From: Caballeronia grimmiae
Lineage (GTDB): Bacteria > Pseudomonadota > Gammaproteobacteria > Burkholderiales > Burkholderiaceae
DNA: 64,000 nt
Assembly: GCF_000698555.1 (NCBI RefSeq)
Contig: NZ_JFHE01000003.1
Span: 248,001-312,000 of the forward strand
Direction: 5' to 3'
The notes under the pieces were generated by a model. It was given only the letters and a program-made list of their open reading frames with translations. It ran no database searches and was not told where the DNA came from. Numbering within the stretch: the first letter of the stretch is position 1; each line of letters opens with the position of its first letter. Below, in pieces: positions 29,334-39,614 of the stretch. Made by a program: the position numbers and the translations under genes.

Positions 29334-29428
29334 GGCGGATTGTTGTGGCGCGGGGCCATGCCGCCCGGCGCGGTTCTTCGCCCGGCTGGCGGCGCGCGCG
29401 CCGGGACAACGCAACGGCAGAGGATCAT

Positions 29429-31213
29429 TTGAGCGAGAAGCAGACATTAAGAAAGACCATCGGCGAGGGCGAGAACTCATCGTCCACTGCCGTCATGCGG
29501 CGGCTCTGGCCGTATCTGCGGCCGCTCATGGGCTTCGTGCTCCTCGGTCTCCTTGCGATGGGCTTCGTCGCCGCGAGCGAGGCCGGCATCCCGATGCTGC
29601 TCAAGCCGCTGCTCGATCATGGTTTCGGCACGAAGAGCAGCGACAAGGCGAGGTGGATCGTGCCTGTCGCGGTGATCGGCCTCGCGCTGGTGCGCGGCAC
29701 CGCGCAGTATGCTGCCGGCTACTTCCTTTCTTATGTATCGAACAAGATCCTGCTGCAGTTACGCCTGCAGATGTTCGACCGCATGATCCACACGAGCGCC
29801 GGCTTTTTTCAGCGTGAGACGGCGAGCACGGTCATCAACGCGATAGTCTTCGAGGTCAATCAGATCCTGCAGGTGTTGTCCGGCGTCGTCGTGACGCTGG
29901 TGCGCGATTCGCTGACCGTCGTGTTCCTGCTCGGCTACCTGTTCATTCTCAACTGGCGTCTCACGCTGATCGTCGCGGTCATTTTGCCGGCCATCGGCTG
30001 GCTCGTTTCGAAGATCAACCGGCGCTTGCGGCGGCTGAACCGCGAGCATCAGATGTTGACCAACGAGCTGTCGTATATCGTCGAAGAGACGGTCGGCGGC
30101 TACAAGGTCGTGAAGGTGCACAACGGCGAGCCGTATGAGATGGGGCGCTTCTCCGAGATGAGCGGCCGCTTGCGCGGCTACGCGATGCGCATGCAGGTGT
30201 CCGGCGGCCTTGCGCAGCCGCTGACGCAGTTTCTTGCTTCGATCGCGCTCGCCGTCGTCATCACGATTGCGGTGCTGCAATCCGCGAGCGACCAGACGAC
30301 GGTCGGCGGCTTCGTCGCGTTCGTCACGTCGATGCTGCTCGTCATCTCGCCGCTCAAACATCTGATCGACGTGAACCAGCCGCTGCAGCGCGGCGTGACG
30401 GCGGCCGAACTGATCTTCGGTCTTATCGATGAACCGCCGGAGCCGGCCGGAGGCGGGCGCCCGCTTCCACGCGCGGAAGGCCGCATCGAGTTCCGTAACG
30501 TGTCGTTCAACTACGGCACGCAGGAACGCGCCACGCTCGACGACGTCTCGTTCAAGGTCGCGCCGGGCGAAATGGTGGCGCTCGCGGGGCCGTCCGGAAG
30601 CGGCAAAACCACGCTCGTCAACCTGCTGCCGCGCTTCTTCGATCCGGCCGGCGGCCAGGTGCTCGTCGACGGCGCCCCGATCACCGAATACGCGCTGCAT
30701 GATCTGCGCGCACAGATCGCGATGGTCAGCCAGGACGTCGTGCTCTTCAACGATACGATCGCTGCCAACGTTGCTTACGGCACCGTTCCGGATCGCGATC
30801 GCGTGCTGGCGGCGCTGGCCGCAGCCAACCTCTCCGATGTCATTGGCTCGCTGCCCGATGGCATAGATACCTTGATCGGCGGCAACGGCATGCGCTTGTC
30901 GGGCGGCCAGCGTCAGCGGCTCGCCATCGCGCGCGCCATCTATAAGGATGCCCCGATCCTGATCCTCGACGAAGCGACGTCGGCGCTCGACTCCGAGTCA
31001 GAGCGGCACGTGCAGTCCGCGCTCGAAACGCTGATGAAGGGCCGCACGACGCTCGTCATCGCGCACCGGCTGTCGACGATCGAGCGCGCTGACCGCATCC
31101 TCGTGCTGGAAGCGGGCAAGATCGCGGAGCAGGGCAGTCATGCCGAACTGCTGCGGCTCGGCGGCCTGTATGCCCATCTGCATCGCATTCAGTATCAGCA
31201 ACAGGCGGCGTAA
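29429..31213 (+). CDS. msbA: Lipid A export ABC transporter MsbA
   Basis: A 594-residue half-transporter that flips lipid A-core across the inner membrane. Six membrane helices occupy about residues 25-320 ([20 protein letters not shown] through [18 protein letters not shown]). The ATPase domain has Walker [10 protein letters not shown] near 387, signature [15 protein letters not shown] near 490 and Walker [13 protein letters not shown] near 510. The start is placed at TTG 29429 because AGAGGA lies just upstream and the length then fits the family (E. coli 582); the first ATG in frame (29495) would trim the N-terminus. First gene of an LPS operon. Confidence 0.93.
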   Translation: MSEKQTLRKTIGEGENSSSTAVMRRLWPYLRPLMGFVLLGLLAMGFVAASEAGIPMLLKPLLDHGFGTKSSDKARWIVPVAVIGLALVRGTAQYAAGYFLSYVSNKILLQLRLQMFDRMIHTSAGFFQRETASTVINAIVFEVNQILQVLSGVVVTLVRDSLTVVFLLGYLFILNWRLTLIVAVILPAIGWLVSKINRRLRRLNREHQMLTNELSYIVEETVGGYKVVKVHNGEPYEMGRFSEMSGRLRGYAMRMQVSGGLAQPLTQFLASIALAVVITIAVLQSASDQTTVGGFVAFVTSMLLVISPLKHLIDVNQPLQRGVTAAELIFGLIDEPPEPAGGGRPLPRAEGRIEFRNVSFNYGTQERATLDDVSFKVAPGEMVALAGPSGSGKTTLVNLLPRFFDPAGGQVLVDGAPITEYALHDLRAQIAMVSQDVVLFNDTIAANVAYGTVPDRDRVLAALAAANLSDVIGSLPDGIDTLIGGNGMRLSGGQRQRLAIARAIYKDAPILILDEATSALDSESERHVQSALETLMKGRTTLVIAHRLSTIERADRILVLEAGKIAEQGSHAELLRLGGLYAHLHRIQYQQQAA

Positions 31214-31288
31214 CGCCGTTCGGCTGCGTTCCATTCCACAACTCGCCTTTGTCGAACGAGCAGTTTCCAACATGCAAGCGATCGCAGA

Positions 31289-32257
31289 ATGAAGCGAGTT
31301 TTGATAGTCAAGGTCAGTTCGTTGGGCGATGTGATCCAGGCACAGGCGGTCGTCGGTGATCTGCATCGCGCTTTTCCGGGGCTGAAGGTCGACTGGGCGA
31401 CCGACGAGAATTTCGCCGACATACCGCGCTGGAATGCGGGCGTCGCGCGGGTGCTGTGTGCGCCGCTGCGCCGCTTCAAGAAGGCCCGCAACCTCGACGA
31501 TCTGAAGGCCATCTGGGCGTCGATTGCCGATTTGCGGCGCGAACGCTATGACGCCGTCTTCGACCTGCACGGCGTCTACAAGAGCGCGATCATCTCGTTT
31601 CTCGCCCGTTCGAAGCGCCGCTTCGGTTACGCGAACGTCAATCTGGGCGAGCGCGGCGCTGCGTTTGCCTATACGCATCGGTTCGCGCCTCGTCACGATG
31701 CGAACGCGTGGCGCGGCATGCGCCAGACGCTGGCTGACACGCTCGGCTATGCGATCGACGCCGCTCCGCCCAGCGTCTTTGCCATTCCGAAGCCCGCCGC
31801 GCCGCTTCCCGTGACGAAAGACGTGCCGTTCGCCTTGCTCTTTCACGCGACGTCCAAGGCAGAAAAGAAGTGGCCAATCGACAAGTGGATTGCGGTGGCG
31901 CAGTCGCTCGTCGCGCGGGGCATGACGCCGCTTCTGCCGTGGGGTTCCGATGCCGAGCGCCGCGACGCCGAAGCGATTGCGCAAGACGTCGCCGGCGCGC
32001 GGGTGCTGCCGAAACTGAGCATCGAGGAGATGGCGCAGCACATCGCGCTGGCCGCGCTGGTTGTCGGAACGGATACGGGCCTCGTGCATCTGGCGAGCGA
32101 ACTGCGCCGGCCGACGGTGATGATTTTTAGCGCGACCTCGCGGCCGCATTTTGGTGTAGATGTCCCCGGCTTATGTGTCTCGATCGGCGATGAAGGCGCT
32201 CCGCCGTCCGTTGAACAGACGCTTGCGGCCATTGATTCTGTAGTTGAGCGTTCTTGA
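31289..32257 (+). CDS. waaC: Lipopolysaccharide heptosyltransferase I
   Basis: A 322-residue GT9 enzyme that adds the first heptose to Kdo of the inner core. It opens MKRVLIVKVSSLGDVIQAQA, the diagnostic N-terminal motif. The central DLHGVYKSAIISFLARSKRRFGY and the C-terminal FHATSKAEKKWPIDKWI and VVGTDTGLVHLASEL (ADP-heptose site) are intact. It lies 75 bases after msbA, and its TGA overlaps the TTG start of the next glycosyltransferase (TTGA at 32254-32257). Confidence 0.95.
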   Translation: MKRVLIVKVSSLGDVIQAQAVVGDLHRAFPGLKVDWATDENFADIPRWNAGVARVLCAPLRRFKKARNLDDLKAIWASIADLRRERYDAVFDLHGVYKSAIISFLARSKRRFGYANVNLGERGAAFAYTHRFAPRHDANAWRGMRQTLADTLGYAIDAAPPSVFAIPKPAAPLPVTKDVPFALLFHATSKAEKKWPIDKWIAVAQSLVARGMTPLLPWGSDAERRDAEAIAQDVAGARVLPKLSIEEMAQHIALAALVVGTDTGLVHLASELRRPTVMIFSATSRPHFGVDVPGLCVSIGDEGAPPSVEQTLAAIDSVVERS

Positions 32258-33453
32258 AGATACTTCTTACTAATTTTCACGATGGCCGCGGTGGCGGCCA
32301 CGACACATATATCGTCGCGATTGCACGGGCTCTGTCCGTGAGACATCAGGTGTTTATTGCAGCACCCGGCTCGAGCCGGCTGTTCGACCATGCCCGCGCG
32401 CTGCCGGGCGTGACCGCCGTGCCGATGAGTTTTCCCGCCAAGATCAAGGACTTCCCGCGAATGCGCGCCGCCTGGCGCACATTGCGCACGTTGATCGAAC
32501 GCGAGCGCTTCGATGTCATCCACGCGAACGGCTCGCCGGATCACCGTTTGTTGCTGCTCGTCATGTTGTGGTGGAAGAAACCCCGGCCGGGGATCGTTTT
32601 TACGAAGCACAACTCAATTGCCATCAAGCGCGACTTCCTGACCCGGCTCCGGGCGACGCTCGCTACCGACGAAGTCATCGCGGTGGCCGATTCGACTGCG
32701 GAACTCGTGCGCGGGTCGGTTTATGGACGCTGTCCGCTCACGGTAGTGAAGAACGGCGTCGACCTTGTCAAGTTCGCGCCGCGCGATACAGCCGTTGCCG
32801 CCGTGAAGCGCGAGAGGATGCTGGGAAAGGAGTGCGCCAAACGTCTGGTTATCGGCACCATTAGCGGGTTCGATTCGTATAAAGGGACCATGGACATGAT
32901 CGCGGCGGTGGCCGCGCTTCCCGCGGACTTGCGCGCGCAGGTGATGGTGGTCGTGGTGGGCACCGAGCCGAACGACGAGCAGAACCAAAGCATCGATTCG
33001 CTCGGCATGCGGGATCATGTACATGTTGCGGGATTCGTGGAGAATGTGGCGGACTACATCGCCACGTTCGACGTGGGCTTCGTGCTGTCGTTCGCAGTGG
33101 AAGCGGTGTCCTTCGCGTGCCGCGAGATGATGGCGATGGCCAAGCCCGTCATCGTGACTTCCTACGCCGGGCTGCCCGAAAACGTCGATGACGGCGAGAA
33201 CGGCTGGATCGTCGAGCCGCGCGACGTCGAGGCCCTCAGCGCCACGCTGCGATCAATCATCGCGGCTCGCAGCCAGTTGCCGGCGATTGGCGCGCGCGCG
33301 TACGTCAAGGCAATAAGCGAGTTCTCGGACGAGCGCTTCATCGATGCGACCGAGGCGGTTTATCGGCGTGTCGCGCCTGCCTTTACCGCGCCCGCGCCGT
33401 TCATCGTGAATTCGATCGTCACGCGTTTATCAACTTCCAGCTGGGATGCCTAA
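32254..33453 (+). CDS. Glycosyltransferase family 4 (LPS core/outer core)
   Basis: A 399-residue GT-B enzyme. The N-terminal half begins MKILLTNFHDGRGGGHDTYI with the Gly-rich acceptor loop; the C-terminal GT4 domain has TVVKNGVDLVKFAP, then VGTEPNDEQNQSIDSLGM, VHVAGFVENVADYIATFDVG and the EX7E-like segment EAVSFACREMMAMAKPVIVT. The start is TTG 32254, overlapping the waaC stop, a configuration that implies coupling. The sugar added cannot be read from sequence; the setting between waaC and a WaaL-type ligase implies core assembly. It overlaps the next gene by eight bases. Confidence 0.88.
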   Translation: MKILLTNFHDGRGGGHDTYIVAIARALSVRHQVFIAAPGSSRLFDHARALPGVTAVPMSFPAKIKDFPRMRAAWRTLRTLIERERFDVIHANGSPDHRLLLLVMLWWKKPRPGIVFTKHNSIAIKRDFLTRLRATLATDEVIAVADSTAELVRGSVYGRCPLTVVKNGVDLVKFAPRDTAVAAVKRERMLGKECAKRLVIGTISGFDSYKGTMDMIAAVAALPADLRAQVMVVVVGTEPNDEQNQSIDSLGMRDHVHVAGFVENVADYIATFDVGFVLSFAVEAVSFACREMMAMAKPVIVTSYAGLPENVDDGENGWIVEPRDVEALSATLRSIIAARSQLPAIGARAYVKAISEFSDERFIDATEAVYRRVAPAFTAPAPFIVNSIVTRLSTSSWDA

Positions 33454-34459
33454 CGCAGTGCCTAAGCCGACCATCCACCTCATCAACGGATTCATGAATG
33501 AGAACGGCGGCAGCGAGCAGGAAGCCCTGCATCTCGCCCGCCTGTTGCGCGATCGCAGCGATCTCACGTTGTGGTCGCCGTCGGCTCGTTGTTCGCCGGA
33601 GCTTGCGCGCCGCCATGGCATACGGCGAATCGGGCTCGGCGCGGGGCATCGTCCAAATGGCGGGACGTTCGTATTCGTCGGCTCGCACTGGCGCAATAAG
33701 CTGTGGCCGTATCTCACCCGCGCGCCACAGCGCCTGATCTACGTGTTCAACACGTTCCATCCGAAGCTCCTCTCGCTGACCGCGACACATCCGTCGATGC
33801 TGCGCTGGCCGCGCACGGAATACGTGTTCATCTCCGAGTTCCAGCGAAAGCTGCTGGGCGTCGACGGCGAAGTGCAGCCGTCGCCCATCGACATCGTGCA
33901 GTTCTCACCCGCCCCGCAACAGCGTCCAACTGATGGGCGTCCGGTCGTCGGGCGCCTGAGCCGCGACACGCTCGACAAGCACGATCTCGACGACATCGCG
34001 CTTTACCGGGCCTGGGCCGGCGAGGGCGCCGAGATACGACTGCAGGGCGCGACCGCGTTGCGCGCGGCAACCGGCGAAACGCTGGCGAATGCTCCGGCTA
34101 TTCATATCCTGCCCGAAGGCGCGTTGCCCGCAGTCAGCTTCCTGCACAGCCTCGATGTCTTTTATTATCGGACCGGCGCGCATGTCGAGACGTTCGGGCG
34201 GGTCGTGCTCGAAGCGATGGCGTGCGCACTGCCCGTCGTATGTCACCGGCGCGGAGGCTATGCCGAATGGATTCGCCATGGCGAGAACGGCTTTCTGTTC
34301 GATAGCACCGACGAAGCGCGCGGTCTCGTCAGCACGCTGCTGAACGATCGCGCGTTGCGTGAAGCGGTCGGAAAGCAAGCTCGACGCACGGTGGAAGCCA
34401 TCTATTCGGACGAAGCCCTGCGAAGCCGGGCTGATTTTTATCTGCGTGGCGCGAGATGA
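33446..34459 (+). CDS. Glycosyltransferase family 4 (second, LPS cluster)
   Basis: A 337-residue GT-B protein starting MPNAVPKPTIHLINGFMNEN with a GGSEQEALHLARLL acceptor loop. The donor-binding half includes VVGRLSRDTLDKHD, IHILPEGALPAVSFLHSLDVF and the EX7E motif in ETFGRVVLEAMACALPVVCHRRGG. It is shorter than typical GT4 enzymes, and its N-terminal domain is compact. The start overlaps the end of the preceding GT4 by eight bases. Donor and acceptor are unknown. Confidence 0.87.
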   Translation: MPNAVPKPTIHLINGFMNENGGSEQEALHLARLLRDRSDLTLWSPSARCSPELARRHGIRRIGLGAGHRPNGGTFVFVGSHWRNKLWPYLTRAPQRLIYVFNTFHPKLLSLTATHPSMLRWPRTEYVFISEFQRKLLGVDGEVQPSPIDIVQFSPAPQQRPTDGRPVVGRLSRDTLDKHDLDDIALYRAWAGEGAEIRLQGATALRAATGETLANAPAIHILPEGALPAVSFLHSLDVFYYRTGAHVETFGRVVLEAMACALPVVCHRRGGYAEWIRHGENGFLFDSTDEARGLVSTLLNDRALREAVGKQARRTVEAIYSDEALRSRADFYLRGAR

Positions 34460-34484
34460 AGGTTCGGGGTACCGGAAACAAATA

Positions 34485-35774
34485 ATGCAAGTCACATATA
34501 ACTCGAAACTGGGCCGCTCGGGTAGCGAGTCTTACCAGCTGGTCGCGGCGAAATGGTTCGCCATCCTGACGCTTTGCCTCGTGCCCATTTCGACGGCAGG
34601 CGTGAACGTCGGCTCCGCGGTATTCGCGGTGCTGGCTCTGATATCGCCTGAAGTATGGCGGCGTGCGCGTACTTTGCGCGCCCGGTCGCCCGCGGCATTG
34701 GCCGCGCTCGTGCTGTTCATCGCGCTCGCATTGAGCCTCGCGTACACGTCGCCGGGCATGAACGAGGCGGTCGACTTCCTGATGAAGTACAGGAAGCTGC
34801 TGTTCATCCCGCTGCTTTATCTCGTCTTTGCCGACGATAAGTCCACGGCATGGGCCAGCGTCGCCGTGTGGGGCCTTTTTGCGTCGCTCGTGCTGACGAT
34901 GATCCTGACCTACACGAACTACCTCGGCTGGACGGCGGTCGGGCCGGTGCACGGCACGGACGCGATAACGCGGCCGTGGGTCTTCAAGGACCATATCTCC
35001 GGCGGCCTGATGATGGCGTTTCTGGTTTGCCTCGCGGCATCGCTGGCGAAGTCGGCGAAGCACGCGGTCGCGAGCAAGGCGCTGTATCTCGTTGCCGTGC
35101 TGGCGATGGTCAACGTCCTGTTCGTGCTTCAAGGGCGCACGGGGCAAGTGGTGGCGATCGCGTACATCGCCATCTATCTCGTGATGCACGCAGCGCAGTT
35201 CCGCCGATACGACAAGCGCACACGCTGGATTGCGGGCGTCGGAGCGATCATCGTCTGCCTGTGCGTCGGGGCCTTCGTGATGTACGGCAAGGATTCGCGC
35301 CTTGCCGACACGGCCCAGGAGATCACCCAGTTCGAAACGCAGAACAAGAACACGTCGATGGGCGTGCGTATCGAGTTTTACCGCCGCAGCCTCGCGCTGA
35401 TCGCGGAGCGGCCTATCGCCGGCTTCGGCGTGGGCAGCGTGCGCACGCAGTTCGAGCGGCTTGCGAGCATGCAGACGGGCGGACGCGCGGCCATGGCCGG
35501 CAATCCGCACAACGAGTTCTTCCTGATGGGCGTGCAACTCGGGCTGATCGGCGTCGCGCTCTTCGTATGGTTTCTGGTCGCGGTGGCGCGAGCGAGTCAA
35601 CGCCTCGTCGAGCCTGCGCGGAGTATCGCGCAGGGTTATCTCTTTGCGTTCGTGCTCGGTTGTCTCGCGAACTCGTTGCTTCTGAACTTCACCGAGGGCA
35701 ACCTGTTCGTGTTTCTTATCGGGATATTGATCAGCGCCGCGCCGAAGGAGAGCGGGGAAACGCGGGCAGTTTAG
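34485..35774 (+). CDS. waaL: O-antigen ligase family protein (WaaL-type)
   Basis: A 429-residue inner-membrane protein with about ten to twelve hydrophobic helices. The large periplasmic loop near residues 270-350 contains the Wzy_C-like segment (GVRIEFYRRSLALIAERPIAGFGVGS) and the conserved His region GNPHNEFFLMGVQLGLIG. WaaL joins O-antigen (or other polymer) from undecaprenyl-PP to lipid A-core. Position at the end of msbA-waaC-GT4-GT4 supports this over a Wzy polymerase, though the two families cannot be separated with certainty by eye. ATG 34485 gives a short cytoplasmic N-terminus. It converges with rng, gap 21 bases. Confidence 0.85.
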   Translation: MQVTYNSKLGRSGSESYQLVAAKWFAILTLCLVPISTAGVNVGSAVFAVLALISPEVWRRARTLRARSPAALAALVLFIALALSLAYTSPGMNEAVDFLMKYRKLLFIPLLYLVFADDKSTAWASVAVWGLFASLVLTMILTYTNYLGWTAVGPVHGTDAITRPWVFKDHISGGLMMAFLVCLAASLAKSAKHAVASKALYLVAVLAMVNVLFVLQGRTGQVVAIAYIAIYLVMHAAQFRRYDKRTRWIAGVGAIIVCLCVGAFVMYGKDSRLADTAQEITQFETQNKNTSMGVRIEFYRRSLALIAERPIAGFGVGSVRTQFERLASMQTGGRAAMAGNPHNEFFLMGVQLGLIGVALFVWFLVAVARASQRLVEPARSIAQGYLFAFVLGCLANSLLLNFTEGNLFVFLIGILISAAPKESGETRAV

Positions 35775-35795
35775 ACGGACGAAGCGGGGCAGTCG

Positions 35796-37265
35796 TCACA
35801 TCAACACGATGTCATACTGCTCCTGACTCAGATTCGACTCCACCTGCAGCGAAACCGGCTTCCCGATGAAGTCCATCAGCATCGCCAGATGCTGGGACTC
35901 TTCTTCGAGAAACAGATCGATGACCTGCTGCGACGCCACCACCCGAAACTCGCGCGGATTGAATTGCCGCGATTCGCGCATGATTTCGCGCAGCACGTCA
36001 TAACACACGGTCCGGGGCGTTTTCACCTGCCCCTTGCCCTCACACGTCGGACACGGCTCGCACAGCACATGCGCCAGCGACTCCCGCGTGCGCTTGCGCG
36101 TCATCTCCACCAGCCCGAGCTGCGAGAAACCGTTGACGGTCACGCGCGTCCGGTCCCGCGACAACGCCTTCTTCAACTCACCCAGGACCTGATCGCGATG
36201 CTCGACATTCTCCATGTCGATGAAATCGATGATGATGATCCCGCCGAGATTGCGCAACCGCAGTTGCCGCGCGATCGTATGCGCCGCTTCGAGGTTGGTC
36301 TTGAAGATCGTGTCATCGAAGTTGCGCGCGCCGACATAGCCGCCCGTGTTCACGTCGATGGTCGTCATCGCTTCGGTCTGGTCGATCATCAGATAGCCGC
36401 CCGACTTCAGATCGACGCGCCGCGAGAGCGCCCGCAAAATCTCCGCTTCGATGTTGTACAGATCGAAGAGCGGCCGCTCGCCCGTGTAGTGATGCAGCCG
36501 CGACGCCACCGCTGGTGTGAATTCGGCCGCAAAGTCCGCGAGCATCTGATAGGTCTCGCGTGAATCCACCTGAATGCGCGTCGTCTCGTCGTTGACGAAG
36601 TCGCGCAGCACGCGTTGCGCGAGATTCAGATCCTGATAGAGCAGCGTCGTCGCCGGCACGCGCTGAGCCTGCGTCACGATTGTCGCCCAGGTCTTGCGCA
36701 AGTAGGCGACATCGGCGGCCAACTCTTCGCTCGACGCGTCTTCGGCAATCGTGCGCACGATATAGCCGCCTTTCTCGTCGGCGGGCAGCACGGCGGTCAG
36801 GCGCGCGCGCACGGCCTCGCGATCCGCCTCGCTTTCGATCTTCTGCGAGATGCCGATATGCGGCTCCTGCGGCAGATACACGAGCGTGCGTCCGGCAATG
36901 CTCACCTGCGTCGAAAGCCGCGCGCCTTTCGTGCCGATCGGGTCCTTCACGACCTGCACCATGAGCGCCTGTCCTTCGAACACGATCTTTTCGATCGGCA
37001 CGTGCGTACCCGATCCATGCGGCTCGCCCGCGATGCGCGGATGCCAGATATCGGCGACATGAAGAAACGCCGCGCGCTCGAGACCGATATCGATGAACGC
37101 CGATTGCATGCCCGGCAACACCCGTACGACCTTGCCGAGATACACATTGCCGACGCGCCCGCGAGACAGCGTGCGCTCCACGTGAAGTTCCTGAACGGCG
37201 CCTTGCTGAACCAGTGCGACGCGGGTTTCTTGCGGTGTGACGTTGATCAGGATTTCTTCGTTCAT
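35796..37265 (-). CDS. rng: Ribonuclease G
   Basis: A 489-residue endoribonuclease of the RNase E/G family without the long degradosome scaffold. It begins MNEEILINVTPQETRVALVQ; the S1 domain follows (RGNVYLGKV-type segment GRVGNVYLGKVVRVLPGMQ at about 40-58). The catalytic region holds IDVNTGGYVG and IIIIDFIDM with the metal-binding Asp residues, and the zinc-link CPTCEGKG is at about 400. It matures 16S rRNA 5' ends and degrades selected mRNAs. It is the last gene of the hemF-nadD-rsfS-rlmH-maf-rng unit, seven bases after maf. Confidence 0.95.
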   Translation of the reverse strand: MNEEILINVTPQETRVALVQQGAVQELHVERTLSRGRVGNVYLGKVVRVLPGMQSAFIDIGLERAAFLHVADIWHPRIAGEPHGSGTHVPIEKIVFEGQALMVQVVKDPIGTKGARLSTQVSIAGRTLVYLPQEPHIGISQKIESEADREAVRARLTAVLPADEKGGYIVRTIAEDASSEELAADVAYLRKTWATIVTQAQRVPATTLLYQDLNLAQRVLRDFVNDETTRIQVDSRETYQMLADFAAEFTPAVASRLHHYTGERPLFDLYNIEAEILRALSRRVDLKSGGYLMIDQTEAMTTIDVNTGGYVGARNFDDTIFKTNLEAAHTIARQLRLRNLGGIIIIDFIDMENVEHRDQVLGELKKALSRDRTRVTVNGFSQLGLVEMTRKRTRESLAHVLCEPCPTCEGKGQVKTPRTVCYDVLREIMRESRQFNPREFRVVASQQVIDLFLEEESQHLAMLMDFIGKPVSLQVESNLSQEQYDIVLM

Positions 37266-37272
37266 GGCCTGT

Positions 37273-37899
37273 TTAGAATTCGACGCGCGCCACGCGCAAG
37301 AGTGCTGCGGTTTCGAAAAGGGGCAAACCCATGATACCTGAATAGGACCCGTCGATTCGCTCGATGAACTCCGCCGCTCGGCCCTGTACGCCATACGCGC
37401 CGGCCTTGCCGAGCGGCTCGCCAGTGGCGGCATAGCGTTGCAGCGCAGCACGTTCGACAGGGGCGAAGCGCACCGTCGAACGCGACAAGACCGGCTGGAG
37501 CAACGCGCCTTGCGCATCGACGACGGCGATCGCGGTCAGCACTTCATGCTCGCGTCCGGCGAGACGCTCGAGCATCGCGACGGCATCGTCCTCATGCAAG
37601 GGCTTGCCGAGAATGTGGCCGTCGATGGTCACGGTCGTATCGGCGACGAGAATCGGTGCGGGTGCATGCTTGCCTGCAAGCAGACGATCACGCGCGGCAT
37701 GTGCCTTGAGCGCACAGACGCGCACGACGTACGCATCGGCGGATTCACCATGCAGTTCGGCTTCGAGCGCTTCGGCGTCTTCATCGGGGCGCGGCAGCAG
37801 CAGTTCATAACGAACGCCGAGTTGCCTCAGCAACTCTTGTCGACGCGGGCTTTGCGAGGCGAGATAGACGTAGGGATAGACGTTGGATTGAGCGGACAT
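37273..37899 (-). CDS. maf: Maf family nucleoside triphosphate pyrophosphatase
   Basis: A 208-residue protein from ATG 37899 ([20 protein letters not shown]). The nucleotide-binding [11 protein letters not shown] and the catalytic [14 protein letters not shown] segments define the Maf fold. Family members hydrolyse dTTP/UTP or methylated nucleotides, preventing incorporation of modified bases; they are also linked to septum inhibition. It lies between rlmH and rng. An in-frame ATG fourteen codons upstream is less likely. Confidence 0.93.
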   Translation of the reverse strand: MSAQSNVYPYVYLASQSPRRQELLRQLGVRYELLLPRPDEDAEALEAELHGESADAYVVRVCALKAHAARDRLLAGKHAPAPILVADTTVTIDGHILGKPLHEDDAVAMLERLAGREHEVLTAIAVVDAQGALLQPVLSRSTVRFAPVERAALQRYAATGEPLGKAGAYGVQGRAAEFIERIDGSYSGIMGLPLFETAALLRVARVEF

Positions 37900-37954
37900 C
37901 GGATAGTTGGAAGTTCGAAGCGCGCGGCCTTCGGCGTCCAACTAATGGGAAGGC

Positions 37955-38425
37955 TCAAGCGCGGTGATAAGGATGATTCTGCGTGATGCTCCACGCCCGG
38001 TAAAGCTGCTCGGCGAGCAGCACGCGCACCATGCCGTGCGGCAGCGTCAGACTCGACACGCGCAGCATGATTTCCGCGCGAGCCTTCACTTCGGGCGCAA
38101 GCCCATCCGCGCCGCCGATCACGAAGGCGACATCGCGCCCGTCCTGCTGCCAGCCGGGCAGGGCGTTGGCGAGTTGCATCGTGGTCCAGTCGCGGCCGCG
38201 TTCGTCGAGGGCGACGACGCGCGCGTTCTTCGGCAAGGCGGCTTCGATACGCTGCTTCTCCGCAGCCATCACGCTCTCTGCGTTGCGTCCCGACGATCGC
38301 TGCTCGGGCTTGATCTCCTTCAGCTCGATGCGCAACTCGGGCGGCATGCGCTTCGCGTATTCGTCGAAGCCATTCGTGATCCAGTCGGGCATCTTGTGTC
38401 CGACGGCAAGGATGACCAGCTTCAT
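37955..38425 (-). CDS. rlmH: 23S rRNA pseudouridine1915 N3-methyltransferase
   Basis: A 156-residue SPOUT methyltransferase beginning [20 protein letters not shown]. The SAM-binding knot contains [20 protein letters not shown] and the C-terminal [18 protein letters not shown] and NHPYHRA, which are the family's invariant ends. It methylates pseudouridine 1915 in helix 69 of 23S rRNA on the 70S ribosome. It lies eleven bases after rsfS, a pairing conserved across bacteria. Confidence 0.97.
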   Translation of the reverse strand: MKLVILAVGHKMPDWITNGFDEYAKRMPPELRIELKEIKPEQRSSGRNAESVMAAEKQRIEAALPKNARVVALDERGRDWTTMQLANALPGWQQDGRDVAFVIGGADGLAPEVKARAEIMLRVSSLTLPHGMVRVLLAEQLYRAWSITQNHPYHRA

Positions 38426-38436
38426 GAAGACGCTTT

Positions 38437-38901
38437 TTATGCCTGCTTGCGCGTGGTCTTGCGAGCGGGGCGTTTGACTGCCGGTGCGTCGTCCTGATCT
38501 TCGTCCTCGTCTTCGTCCGCATCGGCGGTGACGCGTGCGCCGCCGAACATGCTCGGCTTTTGCAGCTTCACGCGCACGGGCTTGTCGCCCCAGACTTCCT
38601 CGAGGTTGTAGTACTGGCGCAGCGCCGGCTGGAGAATGTGCACGACCGCGTCGCCGCAATCGACCAGCACCCACTCGCCGATGTCTTCGCCTTCCGTGCT
38701 GATGATGTCGCCACCCGCTTCCTTGACCTTTTCCCGCACGCTGTTGGCGAGCGCCTTGGTCTGCCGGTTCGACGTCCCGCTCGCCACGACCACGCGGTCG
38801 AACAGCGACGTCAGGTGGGTCGTGTTGAACACCTTGATGTCTTGCGCCTTGACGTCTTCGAGACCGTCGATGATCGCGCGTTGAAGCTTTTGAAGTTCCA
38901 T
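38437..38901 (-). CDS. rsfS: Ribosomal silencing factor RsfS
   Basis: A 154-residue protein. The conserved core runs from [20 protein letters not shown] to [21 protein letters not shown] 35-residue C-terminal extension is very acidic then basic ([13 protein letters not shown] followed by [12 protein letters not shown]). RsfS binds L14 and blocks subunit joining under starvation. The extension is absent from the E. coli protein and its role is unknown; similar tails occur in Burkholderiaceae. Two bases separate it from nadD and eleven from rlmH. Confidence 0.95.
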   Translation of the reverse strand: MELQKLQRAIIDGLEDVKAQDIKVFNTTHLTSLFDRVVVASGTSNRQTKALANSVREKVKEAGGDIISTEGEDIGEWVLVDCGDAVVHILQPALRQYYNLEEVWGDKPVRVKLQKPSMFGGARVTADADEDEDEDQDDAPAVKRPARKTTRKQA

Positions 38902-38903
38902 AA

Positions 38904-39614
38904 TTACCGTTGGTACAGGTGATGTTGAACAATATAGTCCCATACGGCGGATGGGACCTGGGCGCGCGCGTCGCTGACGCTTGCGCCCGCCGTTGTGTTT
39001 GCCGCTTGACGAATCGCCGTCGCGGATACGTCGATCATGAGCGTCTCGTCGATCAGCACGTGCCCATGCGCGCAGTTGCGCAAGACTTCGGGCGACGCCC
39101 GCCGCGCGGTCACCTCGGCGGCGACTTCGGCGGGCAGCGTGCCGATATCGAAGCCCGGCCGGGTTTCGACGCACACGTGCGCGAGATCGAAGAGCCGCTT
39201 CCAGTCGTGCCACGAATCTAGCTTGACGAGCTGGTCGGCGCCGATCAGCAGCGCGAGCGAAGCCTTCGCGCCTTCGCGCTCGCGCCAGTGAGCGAGCGTA
39301 TCGACCGTGTAGGTGGCGCCTTTGCGCTCGATTTCCTCGGTCGCGACGGTGACTGTTACGCCGCCCATATCGAGCGATGCCGCCGCCGCACGCGTCATCG
39401 CCAGCCGATGATGCGGCGCCGACACGCCTGCCTTCTGCCACGGCTGGCCCGCCGGCAGCAGCACCAGTTCGGTCAGTTGCAGCAAGTCCGCGAAGCGCCG
39501 CGCGAGTGCGAGATGGCCGGTGTGGATCGGATCGAACGTCCCGCCCAGCAAGCCGATGCGCTTCACGCAGAGCGCGTTCGCGCCGTCGTGATTCGAAGCC
39601 CCGGTCACAGCCAT
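38904..39614 (-). CDS. nadD: Nicotinate-nucleotide adenylyltransferase
   Basis: A 236-residue enzyme that adenylylates nicotinate mononucleotide in NAD synthesis. The nucleotidyltransferase motif [20 protein letters not shown] is near residues 18-37, and the C-terminal [10 protein letters not shown] carries the (I/V)SxTxIR motif. ATG 39614 ([11 protein letters not shown]) gives a short leader before the core and overlaps the end of hemF by ten bases. rsfS follows after two bases, consistent with the common nadD-rsfS-rlmH order. Confidence 0.95.
   Translation of the reverse strand: MAVTGASNHDGANALCVKRIGLLGGTFDPIHTGHLALARRFADLLQLTELVLLPAGQPWQKAGVSAPHHRLAMTRAAAASLDMGGVTVTVATEEIERKGATYTVDTLAHWREREGAKASLALLIGADQLVKLDSWHDWKRLFDLAHVCVETRPGFDIGTLPAEVAAEVTARRASPEVLRNCAHGHVLIDETLMIDVSATAIRQAANTTAGASVSDARAQVPSAVWDYIVQHHLYQR

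Noticed and set aside
37955..38932. A longer frame running through rlmH and rsfS as if fused
   Set aside because: The upstream part is an out-of-frame read of rsfS; the true RlmH start at 38425 matches the family exactly.
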